Shown: positions 53,531 through 61,521 of the stretch, in pieces | Layout: each line of letters opens with the position of its first letter | Position numbering within the stretch: the first letter of the stretch is position 1 | DNA from: Rubrivivax sp. | Lineage (GTDB): Bacteria; Pseudomonadota; Gammaproteobacteria; Burkholderiales; Burkholderiaceae_C | DNA length: 61,521 nt | Assembly (NCBI GenBank): GCA_018780805.1 | Contig: JADMJD010000016.1 | Span: 1-61,521 of the forward strand | Direction: 5' to 3' | The notes under the pieces: generated by a model | What the model saw: only the letters and a program-made list of their open reading frames with translations | Told to the model about the DNA's origin: nothing | The model's database searches: none | Program-made: the position numbers and the translations under genes

Positions 53531-53581
53531 GGCTGCAGCGCAGGGCTGCAGCGCCCGACATCAGCGCCTGACATCAGCGCC
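53531..53581. repeat. Short tandem repeats between convergent genes
   Basis: GGCTGCAGCGC occurs twice and GACATCAGCGCC twice (53557-53568 and 53570-53581), the last overlapping the end of the citrate-synthase-like gene. Probably local duplication; hairpin potential is modest. Confidence 0.45.
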
Positions 53582-54797
53582 CGCCGCCCGTGGGCCCGAC
53601 GTAGCGCGACTGAATCCACATCCGGCGGCCCTGGGCACGCTGCTCCAGCACCTGGGCCAGCAGGCCGGTGCAGCGCGCCATCTGCGTGATCGCCAGGGCC
53701 GCATGGCGTGGCGCGCCCAGGCTGCGGCGCAGTGCCACGAGGCCGAAATCCAGCGTGGCGTGCACCGGCTGCGGTCCCTCGCCCCGCATCGCCCGCACCC
53801 AGCCGGGGGCGGGTGAGCCCAGCTGCCCGGCCAGCGCCAGCAGCGCCGCCGCCCGCGGATCGCCGCGTGGGAACAGCACATGGTGCACGCCCGGCAGGGC
53901 CTCGCCCCGCGCCCGGTACGAGGCTGCCACCTCGGCCGGCCGCCCCAGGTCCTCCAGCGCGTCGAACAACGACTCCACCGCCTCGAACTCCCCGCCACTC
54001 AGGCGGATGAAGCCGTATTGCAGGCTGGCCCCCACACAGGCGGCCAGGCTGCCCTGCACCGACGCCAGCATGCGGCCGGCCAGGCCCATCAGGTTCAGCA
54101 TGATGTCCGCACACAGCACCAGTGCCTGGCGCAAAGGCTCCTGGGCGGATGCCGGCAGCCGCCACGCGCGGGCCACCTGGCGGTGCAGCGGCGTGGCCTC
54201 GGGCGCACGCCCCAGCACGCAGGCAAAGGCCACGCGCAGGTGCTGGCCCAGCGCTTGAGCCAGGGCGTCGCCCTGCAGTTCGGCACCGCCCTGCAGCTGC
54301 GGCATCGCCAGGCCCCACAGGGCCACCGAGCGGGATGCCGGGTCGGCCTGGCGCAAGGCCGCGGCCGTGTCGTGCCACAGCGGCGGCAACACCGGCGCCG
54401 GCCCCGCAAACGCCGCCGCCACCGTGGTGCCCCACAACAACGCGGCGGTGTCTTCCAGCGTCGCCGTGCGGGCCCAGTCCACCAGCCGGTGCCCGCGGAT
54501 GACGATCTCGCCGTCCACCACGCCGGTGAGCGCGGTGTCCACCAGCGCCAGCCCGTCGTACAGCGTGGGCGCGGCCACGGCTGCAGGGCGGCGCCCGCCG
54601 CGGGCAGCGGTCTGCAGCCGATCCACCTCGTAGGCCGAGTAGAGGCTGCTGCGCGTTTGAGAGGGATCGGGCAGCGCTGTGAGCATGCCGCGGCTGACGT
54701 AGGCATACAGCGTGGCCTTGCGCACGCCCAGCCGTTGTGCGGCCTCGTCGGCGCTGAGCATCTCGACGGCAAAGCGGGGAGCAGGCGCTTGTGTCAT
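53574..54797 (-). CDS. Citrate-synthase-like protein with N-terminal helix-turn-helix
   Basis: 407 aa. Residues about 10-60 form a MerR/excisionase-like HTH (LSADEAAQRLGVRKATLYAYVSRG); residues about 80-400 follow the citrate synthase fold, with a catalytic-His block (GVHHVLFPRGDPR) and a late Asp block (HATLDFGLVAL). The classical first His and substrate Arg regions look degenerate. Known citrate/2-methylcitrate synthase-like HTH proteins exist, but their function is unclear; a metabolite-sensing regulator or a divergent synthase are both possible. Divergently placed to the TonB receptor gene. Confidence 0.8.
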   Translation of the reverse strand: MTQAPAPRFAVEMLSADEAAQRLGVRKATLYAYVSRGMLTALPDPSQTRSSLYSAYEVDRLQTAARGGRRPAAVAAPTLYDGLALVDTALTGVVDGEIVIRGHRLVDWARTATLEDTAALLWGTTVAAAFAGPAPVLPPLWHDTAAALRQADPASRSVALWGLAMPQLQGGAELQGDALAQALGQHLRVAFACVLGRAPEATPLHRQVARAWRLPASAQEPLRQALVLCADIMLNLMGLAGRMLASVQGSLAACVGASLQYGFIRLSGGEFEAVESLFDALEDLGRPAEVAASYRARGEALPGVHHVLFPRGDPRAAALLALAGQLGSPAPGWVRAMRGEGPQPVHATLDFGLVALRRSLGAPRHAALAITQMARCTGLLAQVLEQRAQGRRMWIQSRYVGPTGGGR

Positions 54798-54894
54798 GGG
54801 GGCGGCGGGAAAGCGGACGCAGTGGCAGGCAAGCTTGAGTTGATTACATTGATCAAGATTGACCGAAGCGGACAGTGTCGGCGAAAGTGGCCGC

Positions 54895-57099
54895 ATGTCC
54901 AAGCCCGAAAAGAAGTGGTGGCGCCACCCTTTGTGCCGTGCGGTCTGGCCTTGCCTGCTGGCCACGGCGTGGCCGGCCGGCGCTGCCGAGCCGGAGGCGA
55001 CCCAGCGCCTGGAAATCCGCGGAACAGCCGCCGTCGAGCGGCGCGCCGACCTGGCTGGCCGCCAGGTGGTGGGCCGCGACGAACTGCTGCGCCACGGCGA
55101 TACGCGGCTGGCCGATGCGTTGGCCCGTGTGCCCGGGGTGTCGGTGGACGGGCGGGGCAGCGCCACGGCGCTCAAGCTCGGCGGCCTGGGCGACGGCCGA
55201 ACGCTGCTGCTGGTCAACGGCGAGCCGGTGCCGCAGGGGTTTTCGCTCGACAGCCTGCCGCTGGACAGCCTGGAGCGTGTGGAGATCGTGCGCGGCGCCA
55301 CGGTGCAGGCGGCGCAGGCCATCGCTGGCACCATCAACCTGGTGACGCGGCGCACCGCCACGGTGGCCGCGCGCGACATCAAGCTGTCGCTGGCCAGCCA
55401 GTGGGGCCGCCCGCAGGCCACGCTGACGCTGAACCTCGGCGACAAGGCCGGTGCCGCCACCTGGGGCCTGGGCCTGGTGGCCAGCAGCGAACGCCAGCAC
55501 TGGCCGGCGACCATCCTCCAGCAGCGCCTGGCCGTGGACACCGGCGAGCTGACACAGCGCACCCGCACGCACAAGGTCGAGCAGGACCACACCGACGCGC
55601 TGGCGGTCAACCCCCGCTGGTCCTGGGCGCACACCGGCGGCGACGGCAGCCAGTGGCAGCTGAGCACCGACCACAGCCTGCGTTACGGCCAATCGCGCGG
55701 CGGTGTGTACGACCGGCGCACGCCGCTGGACGGCCCGCTGCCGGCCCAGCAGCGCAGCGACATGGCCTTGAACTACGACCGCCTGTTCTGGCGTGGCCGT
55801 CTGCAGGCCCAGCACCAGGCGGCCGATGGGGCACGCACAGAGGCGCGGCTGAACTTCACGCACTCGCGCCGCGCGCAGGACGCCCGCTTGCTGGGTGTCG
55901 ACTTCGTGCCCCAACTGGTGCAGGACTCGGCCGTGGTCGGCACGGCCACCGACCAGTCGGTCGTGATGCACCTGCGCCACCAGCGCCCCATCGGCCCTGA
56001 CCATCGGCTGGACCTGGGCCTGGAGTGGGAACACGCCCGCCGCGGCGAGGACCGTGTGCAGACCGAGCAGGTGCTGCCCGGCGGCCGCCCGCCCGAGAAC
56101 CTGGACGAACGTTTTGACGCCAACGTGCAGCGCCAGGCGATGTTCGTGCAGGACGAGTGGACCCTGGGCGCGGGGGGCGAGGCGCAGCTGGGCCTGCGCC
56201 TGGAGCGGTTGCACACCGACAGCGCGGGCAACGTCTTCGACCGTGTGCAGCAGTCACACCGCTTGGTCGGGCCGGTGGCGCGCTGGTCGATCACACCGGC
56301 CGGTGATGCAGGCACTTTCAAGCTGGGCCTGTCGCGGGGTTTTCGCCTGCCGACGCCGCGCGACGTGATGCCGCGGCGCTACGTGCCGGTGGAGGTGTCG
56401 CCCACGGCGCCAGCCTTCACTGGCAACCCGCAGCTGCAGCCCGAGCGCGCCTGGAGCCTGGACACCAGCTGGCAGCGCAAGCTGGCGGCGGTGAAGGGGC
56501 AGTTCGTGGCCTCGGCCGCGCTGCGGCGCATCGACGACGTGATCCTCGACCGGCTGATCGTGCAGCCCGGTGTGGCCAGTGCCCCGTGGCTGCTGCAGCG
56601 CTTCAACGGCGGCCGGGCCTGGGCCGCCAGCCTGGAGCTGGAGGCCAGCGGCCAGACGGCCACACCGCTGGTGGCCGCCGCGCCACTGCGCTGGCAGGCG
56701 AGCCTGGCCCTGCACCAATCACGGCTGCAGCACGTGGCCGGGCCGCAGCCGGCGCTGCCCGGGCAAGCGCCCTGGCAGCTGAAGCTGGACCTGACCCAGG
56801 CGCTGTCCGCCACGCTCACGGCCCAGCTGGGCCTGCGGGCCCAAGGCCGGGCCGTGGCCGACCAGCCCAGCGACCGCCGGCTCGAAACGCGCGCGCGGCA
56901 CAGCGTGGACGCCAGCCTGAGCTGGCAGCCGCAGCCGCGCCACCTGTGGCGGCTGTCGGCCTCGCCGCTGGTGGCCAGCGACGCGGTGGACGACAAGGCC
57001 GTGCGTGTCATCGAAAACGGGCGCCCCGTGCTTTACCGCGCCAGCGAGGCCTGGCAGCGCGGGGTCTTGTGGCGACTGGCTTACGAGCGGCCGATCTGA
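54895..57099 (+). CDS. TonB-dependent outer-membrane receptor
   Basis: 734 aa. A signal peptide ends WPAGAA, followed by QRLEIRGTAA as a TonB-box-like start, a plug domain (VVGRDELLRHGDTRLADALARVPGV, then LERVEIVRGATVQAAQAIAGTINLVTR) and a 22-strand barrel. The protein ends LAYERPI without the usual terminal Phe. It carries no evident N-terminal signalling extension. No exbBD or metal-uptake genes are near, so the ligand (siderophore, cobalamin or carbohydrate) cannot be told. Confidence 0.92.
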   Translation: MSKPEKKWWRHPLCRAVWPCLLATAWPAGAAEPEATQRLEIRGTAAVERRADLAGRQVVGRDELLRHGDTRLADALARVPGVSVDGRGSATALKLGGLGDGRTLLLVNGEPVPQGFSLDSLPLDSLERVEIVRGATVQAAQAIAGTINLVTRRTATVAARDIKLSLASQWGRPQATLTLNLGDKAGAATWGLGLVASSERQHWPATILQQRLAVDTGELTQRTRTHKVEQDHTDALAVNPRWSWAHTGGDGSQWQLSTDHSLRYGQSRGGVYDRRTPLDGPLPAQQRSDMALNYDRLFWRGRLQAQHQAADGARTEARLNFTHSRRAQDARLLGVDFVPQLVQDSAVVGTATDQSVVMHLRHQRPIGPDHRLDLGLEWEHARRGEDRVQTEQVLPGGRPPENLDERFDANVQRQAMFVQDEWTLGAGGEAQLGLRLERLHTDSAGNVFDRVQQSHRLVGPVARWSITPAGDAGTFKLGLSRGFRLPTPRDVMPRRYVPVEVSPTAPAFTGNPQLQPERAWSLDTSWQRKLAAVKGQFVASAALRRIDDVILDRLIVQPGVASAPWLLQRFNGGRAWAASLELEASGQTATPLVAAAPLRWQASLALHQSRLQHVAGPQPALPGQAPWQLKLDLTQALSATLTAQLGLRAQGRAVADQPSDRRLETRARHSVDASLSWQPQPRHLWRLSASPLVASDAVDDKAVRVIENGRPVLYRASEAWQRGVLWRLAYERPI

Positions 57100-57281
57100 G
57101 GCAGTGACACGGGCCTTGACCGCGACCACCAGGGGCCAGATCTGAGGCTCTCGGACCCGTTGTTTCTGATCCGGCGGCCGGCCCCCAATGGCCTGGTGTG
57201 CACGCCGCACATGCGGCTGGATCAGCGCCACGCGACACGCGGGGCGACGAGGGGTTTGGCAGCCCGTGCCTGAAGCACTTG

Positions 57282-58142
57282 TTACGCCCGTCGCCTGCCC
57301 CGCCCCAACCACCACCCGAACAACAACGCGGTGACGTACATGCTCACCGAGTACAGCGCCGCCGGCAGCGCCAGCGGGAACTGCTGCAGCACCGACAACG
57401 CGATGAAGATCGCCAGCGTGGAGTTGTGGATGCCGATCTCGAAGCCGATGGCGATGGCGATGTCGCGTGGCAGCCGCGCCAGGCGGCCCACACCGTAACC
57501 GGCGCCCAGGCTCAGCACGTTGAAGGCCAGCACCACGCCGCCCAGCTCGGCGAAGGACGCGGCCAGGGCCGACCATTCCTTGCTGATGGCGACCACCGTG
57601 ACGGTGGCCAGCACCAGGGCCGAAAAGGCCTTCATCGGCCCTTCCAGTCGCGCCGCAGAAGCCGGCCGCCGGGCCTGCAGCACCATGCCCAGCAAGACCG
57701 GGATGCCGATCACCAGCACCACCTCCAGCACCTTGCCAAACTGCAGCGGCACCACCTGCCCGCCACCCGCGTAGTGCGCGATGGCCGCGTTGGCGATCAG
57801 CGGCAGCGTGACAATGGACAGCACGGTGTTGACGGCGGTGAGCGACAGGTTCATCGCCACGTTGCCGCCGAACAAGTGGCTGAAGAGGTTGGCCGTGACA
57901 CCGCCGGGCGACGCCGCCAACAGCATCAGGCCCACCGCGTACAGCGGTTGCAGGCCGGCCACCGCGATCAGCAGCACCGCCATCGCCGGCAGCACCAGCA
58001 CCTGCAGGCCCAGCGCCAGCACCACGGCGCGCGGGTGCTGGCGCAGGCGGCGGAAGTCGTCCACCGTCAGCGTCAGCCCGAGGCCGAACATCACGATGGC
58101 CAGCGCGACCACCAGCCCCTGGGTCAGCGCGGCCGCGGGCAT
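57282..58142 (-). CDS. Bile acid:sodium symporter (BASS) family transporter
   Basis: 286 aa with about nine to ten hydrophobic helices. Family features: MFGLGLTLTVDDFRR at the start, the LMLLAASPGGVTANLFSHLFGGN motif and GFEIGIHNSTLAIFIAL, which line the Na+ and substrate sites. Bacterial members carry organic anions such as pantoate or pyruvate, so the bile-acid name should not be taken literally. Between the TonB gene and this one (57100-57281) I see no gene. Confidence 0.92.
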   Translation of the reverse strand: MPAAALTQGLVVALAIVMFGLGLTLTVDDFRRLRQHPRAVVLALGLQVLVLPAMAVLLIAVAGLQPLYAVGLMLLAASPGGVTANLFSHLFGGNVAMNLSLTAVNTVLSIVTLPLIANAAIAHYAGGGQVVPLQFGKVLEVVLVIGIPVLLGMVLQARRPASAARLEGPMKAFSALVLATVTVVAISKEWSALAASFAELGGVVLAFNVLSLGAGYGVGRLARLPRDIAIAIGFEIGIHNSTLAIFIALSVLQQFPLALPAALYSVSMYVTALLFGWWLGRGRRRA

Positions 58143-58149
58143 GCCTGGC

Positions 58150-58743
58150 TCAGCCTCGACCGTGCGGGCGCCTTGCCAGGCCCAGCACCCCGGCGCCGAC
58201 CAGCATCAGCGCCAGCGGTGCGGGCTCGGGCACCGCCGTGAGCACGAAGTCGAAGGAATACGTGGCCGAGACACCGGTCTGCTGGACCCAGAAGGTGTAG
58301 TCGCCGGCCGACAGCGGCGGTGTGAAGCCGATGGCCGGGGTGCTGGTGCCCAAGTCGTCGATCAGCTCGCTGTTGGCGGTGCTGGTGCCGAAGTGCATCC
58401 AGCCCAGCAGGTTGTTCGGGTTGGTGCCGGTGGGCGGCTCGGTCAGCGTGGTGCCGGCCTGCAGCGCAAAAAACGAGAGGTTGTCGGCCGACACATAGGT
58501 CTGGTGGAAGATGGACACCAGTTCCCAGCCCGCGGGCACGGCGAAGCTGAAGTAATCGCGGTCGCCGGTGGTCGAGCGCATCAGCAGGGTGTTGAGGCCA
58601 CCGGCGGCCGTGAGCACCGTGGGTGCGAGTCGGTCGCCCGACAGATCGGGGTCGGTGGTCTCGTCGTAGGTGAAAGCCTGGGCGCTGCCAGCGCCAGCCA
58701 GGCAGAGCAGGGCCGCGGCAGCGGCTGGGGTCAAGGGGGTCAT
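58150..58743 (-). CDS. PEP-CTERM sorting domain protein
   Basis: 197 aa. N-terminal signal peptide (AAAAALLCLAGAGSAQA), then a beta-rich domain (FTYDETTDPDLSGD... GDYTFWVQQTG), and a C-terminal VPEPAPLALMLVGAGVLGLARR: the PEP motif, hydrophobic segment and basic end recognised by exosortase. GGAGGAG lies before the ATG. PEP-CTERM proteins are exported and usually linked to exopolysaccharide; no exosortase gene is in the window. Confidence 0.92.
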   Translation of the reverse strand: MTPLTPAAAAALLCLAGAGSAQAFTYDETTDPDLSGDRLAPTVLTAAGGLNTLLMRSTTGDRDYFSFAVPAGWELVSIFHQTYVSADNLSFFALQAGTTLTEPPTGTNPNNLLGWMHFGTSTANSELIDDLGTSTPAIGFTPPLSAGDYTFWVQQTGVSATYSFDFVLTAVPEPAPLALMLVGAGVLGLARRPHGRG

Positions 58744-58947
58744 GGCACATCTCCTCCGGTCAGGATTGAGCCGCCCGGTGTGGGCGGAGGCACCAACGAC
58801 GGTGTTTGCCAGGAACTGTGTTCGTCTTTGCCCGGCCGCTGTGGCGCCCCGGCAAGTGCCTATTGAGCATACGAGCCGCGGCGCGGCTTCGCAAGCGGCA
58901 TCCGTGGGCGCAGACTGTGGTGCCGCAGCCCCACCGAGAGACCCTGC

Positions 58948-59712
58948 ATGGACGAGGATCTGGCGCGTGTCTTCCGCGGCATCGCCGACCTGTTTGCCGG
59001 CATGCCACCGGCCGTCTTCCTGACGCTGGCCTCGGGTCTGCTGGGCCTGGCGCTGTGGGCGCTGGTCCGCGCCGGGGGCAGTGTGCGCACCGTGCTCGCC
59101 GTTGCGCGCACGCCGCTGGCCGATCTGCGCTCGATGGCCGGTGGGCGCGTCAAGCTGCGCGGCACGGCCCAGCCGGGCCAAGGCGGGCGCGGCGTCATCT
59201 GGTACTCGCGCAGTCGCCGCAGCGGCCGTGACAGCTCGACGCTGACCACCACCGACAACTTCTGCATCGAAGACGTGCATGGCCGCTGCGCGGTGCAGAC
59301 CGCACGAACCCACATCGTGCCGACCCGCTCGGACCACAGCGGGGGTTTTGGGGGCCAACGCAGCAGCGCCGTCGAGCGGGTGATCCAGATTGCCGATCCG
59401 GTGTTTGCCATCGGTTCTCTGCAGCGCGATTTGCCGCCGCTGGCCGACGTGCCCGGTGTGCACTGCCGGCTGGTGCGCGCGGGCGGTGTGCTGCTGGTGT
59501 CGGGTGCGTCGGAGGCCGAGGTCCAGGTTTTGTGCGGGCTCTGGGCCGTGGTGCAAACGGTGTGTGCTGCGGCTTGCGCTGCGGTCCTGGCGCTGGGGGT
59601 CTGGGCACACCTGGCCAGCTACCCGACCACCGACGGCAGCGTGCTCAACAGCTTCGTCGACGCGCTGCGCCACACACCCTGGCAACCCGAGCCCGGCCTG
59701 GCGCGCCCGTGA
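58948..59712 (+). CDS. GIDE-domain-like membrane protein, function unknown
   Basis: 254 aa. A hydrophobic helix at about residues 20-43, a soluble domain (GGRVKLRGTAQPGQ, VIWYSRSRR, NFCIEDVHGRCAVQT) with the order of strands seen in GIDE/MULAN-like membrane domains, and a second hydrophobic pair at about 200-225. The weak resemblance does not imply ubiquitin ligase activity; bacterial members lack the RING finger, and none is seen here. Divergent from the PEP-CTERM gene across about 200 bases. Confidence 0.6.
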   Translation: MDEDLARVFRGIADLFAGMPPAVFLTLASGLLGLALWALVRAGGSVRTVLAVARTPLADLRSMAGGRVKLRGTAQPGQGGRGVIWYSRSRRSGRDSSTLTTTDNFCIEDVHGRCAVQTARTHIVPTRSDHSGGFGGQRSSAVERVIQIADPVFAIGSLQRDLPPLADVPGVHCRLVRAGGVLLVSGASEAEVQVLCGLWAVVQTVCAAACAAVLALGVWAHLASYPTTDGSVLNSFVDALRHTPWQPEPGLARP

Positions 59713-59728
59713 CGGCCTGCGCCGGTGA

Positions 59729-60610
59729 TCAGCCCATGTCTTGCAGGAAGGCCGCGAGCGCTGCGTTGAACCGCGCCGGCACCTCAAACTGCGGCAGCGC
59801 GCCGGTCGGCAACACGTCGATGCGCCAGTTCGGTTTGTCGCGCACGATGTGCAGGCCGCGGTAGTCGGTGAAATCGCCGCGCACGCCGTGGCTCACCCAC
59901 ACCGGCTGCGCGATCTGTTCGTACACGGTGTGGATGTCGGCACTGAACAAACCGGCCGACAAAAAGTGCAGTGGTGCGTGTTCCGCACCGGGCTGGCGGG
60001 TGGTGAGCACGGCGTAGCGCCAGAGGTCTTCGTCGATGGCCTTGGCACCCCAGGTGCGTTCCAGGAAGTAGCGGATCACGCCGGGTCGCGTCAGGCCGCG
60101 GAACAGTGCGCTGCCCCAGCCCGGACCGGTGAGCACCCGATGCAGCCCCGGCACCACGCGTGTGCTGCCCGGCGTGCCGCGCCAGGCCTTGTGGCCCATG
60201 AAGCCGGTGGGGCTGACCAGGGCCAGGCTGCGGAGGTGCGCCGGTTGTTCCACCGCAGCCCGGGCCAGGAATTCACAGGCCAATGACAGCGCCAGCGCGT
60301 CCACCGGTGCCGGCCCGCAGCGCTGCCGGATCAGCGACAGCACATCGTGCAGCGCATCGGTCATCAGCCGGGGCGTGTAGGCGCGGTCGCTGCGGGCCGA
60401 CAGGCCGTAACCCGGCAGGTCGGGCGAAAAGACCGTGTGTGTCGCTGCGAAGTGTTCGTGCAGCGGTCTGACCTCGGCCGCCGAAGCCGCGGCGTTGACG
60501 CTGTGCACCAGCAGCAGCGGTGGTCCGTGACCAGCGACATAGACGTTGACGGGGCCGGCTGCACCGGTGATGCGGACACATTCGCCATGCACGGCCGGCG
60601 GCAGCGTCAT
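59729..60610 (-). CDS. Alpha/beta hydrolase
   Basis: 293 aa. PPLLLVHSVNAAASAAEVRPL (oxyanion region), FSPDLPGYGLSARSDR, a nucleophile elbow at DALALSLACEFLAR where GxSxG is altered to ALSLA, and a late HGVRGDFTDYRGL segment. The elbow lacks the usual glycines, so activity is uncertain. Start ATG 60610 overlaps the stop of a 16-codon upstream ORF. A TTG-initiated extension to 60661 shares the same ribosome binding site but is less likely. Confidence 0.8.
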   Translation of the reverse strand: MTLPPAVHGECVRITGAAGPVNVYVAGHGPPLLLVHSVNAAASAAEVRPLHEHFAATHTVFSPDLPGYGLSARSDRAYTPRLMTDALHDVLSLIRQRCGPAPVDALALSLACEFLARAAVEQPAHLRSLALVSPTGFMGHKAWRGTPGSTRVVPGLHRVLTGPGWGSALFRGLTRPGVIRYFLERTWGAKAIDEDLWRYAVLTTRQPGAEHAPLHFLSAGLFSADIHTVYEQIAQPVWVSHGVRGDFTDYRGLHIVRDKPNWRIDVLPTGALPQFEVPARFNAALAAFLQDMG

Positions 60611-60657
60611 GCGATGCCGGTGCGCTGCGCGCGACGCGTGAGGACATCGTTCAGCAT
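60607..60657 (-). CDS. 16-codon upstream ORF coupled to the hydrolase gene
   Basis: ATG 60657 follows AGGAG at a six-base spacing and encodes MLNDVLTRRAQRTGIA, ending in TGA that overlaps the hydrolase ATG (ATGA). The good ribosome binding site belongs to this mini-ORF, and the hydrolase has none of its own, so the hydrolase is probably translated by re-initiation. Confidence 0.45.
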   Translation of the reverse strand: MLNDVLTRRAQRTGIA

Positions 60658-60708
60658 GCAAGTCTCCTGGGTCGGGTGCGGGCAGCGCCGTTCAGGCGAT
60701 GTTAGGGC

Positions 60709-61521
<813 letters not shown>

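Noticed and set aside
53531..53581. Possible CRISPR-like array
   Set aside because: Only two copies each of 11-12-base units with no spacers of regular length; no cas gene in the window.

Overview
This is a GC-rich window with long, tightly packed ORFs, strongly biased third codon positions, frequent stop/start overlaps (ATGA, GTGA, TGATG), many Bug-type binding proteins and a recurrent extragenic repeat. Together these suggest a betaproteobacterium of the order Burkholderiales (Rubrivivax/Leptothrix/Comamonadaceae-like). The assignment is inferred from gene content; no rRNA or tRNA gene is visible.

Layout. (1) About 1-11,950 is an accessory island: a decayed tyrosine recombinase, then a three-gene operon (P-loop ATPase with a Cys cluster, a 429-aa protein, and a 1729-aa protein with a C-terminal FtsK-like motor). 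The operon resembles the restriction half (DptF-DptG-DptH) of phosphorothioate systems. It converges on a C5-cytosine methyltransferase and a Vsr-type endonuclease, and no dnd phosphorothioation gene is present. This is the best candidate for an undescribed system. Its base composition looks more AT-rich than the rest, and it ends in gene debris (about 11,676-11,886). (2) 11,958-29,346 is a beta-1,3(1,6)-glucan utilisation regulon: a LacI repressor, GH1, GH16, three GH17 (one fused to an MFS transporter), GH30, a lipoprotein GH17, an outer-membrane beta-barrel, GH81 and a glucan-binding lipoprotein. Four perfect copies of TGAAAGCGCTTTCA sit just after predicted -10 boxes, and an imperfect copy lies upstream of the lacI gene. 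(3) 29,346-37,164 is an aromatic-acid/CoA-metabolism region: a MobA-like 3-hydroxybenzoate hydroxylase, a LysR regulator, a Bug/TctC binding protein, a second flavin hydroxylase, a class III CoA-transferase and an HMG-CoA-lyase-like enzyme. (4) 37,202-40,700 holds two convergent peptidases, M16 and S9. (5) 40,754-53,530 is a histidine-degradation regulon in two divergent operons around a perfect HutC-type palindrome: hutC-hutD-hutI-hutG-hutF-DUF6352 to the left and hutU-hutH plus an ABC transporter to the right. A diguanylate cyclase gene sits between the permease and ATPase genes. (6) 53,574-61,521 is mixed: an HTH-citrate-synthase-like protein, a TonB receptor, a BASS transporter, a PEP-CTERM protein, a GIDE-like membrane protein, an alpha/beta hydrolase with a tiny coupled upstream ORF, an orphan VapB-like antitoxin, and the start of argG.

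How the glucan genes fit together (inference): GH81 and the lipoproteins act outside the inner membrane, the beta-barrel admits oligosaccharides, and the MFS moiety imports them. Signal-less GH16, GH17, GH30 and GH1 enzymes finish degradation in the cytoplasm. In the hut regulon both HutF and HutG are present, so histidine should go to glutamate by the five-step formylglutamate route.
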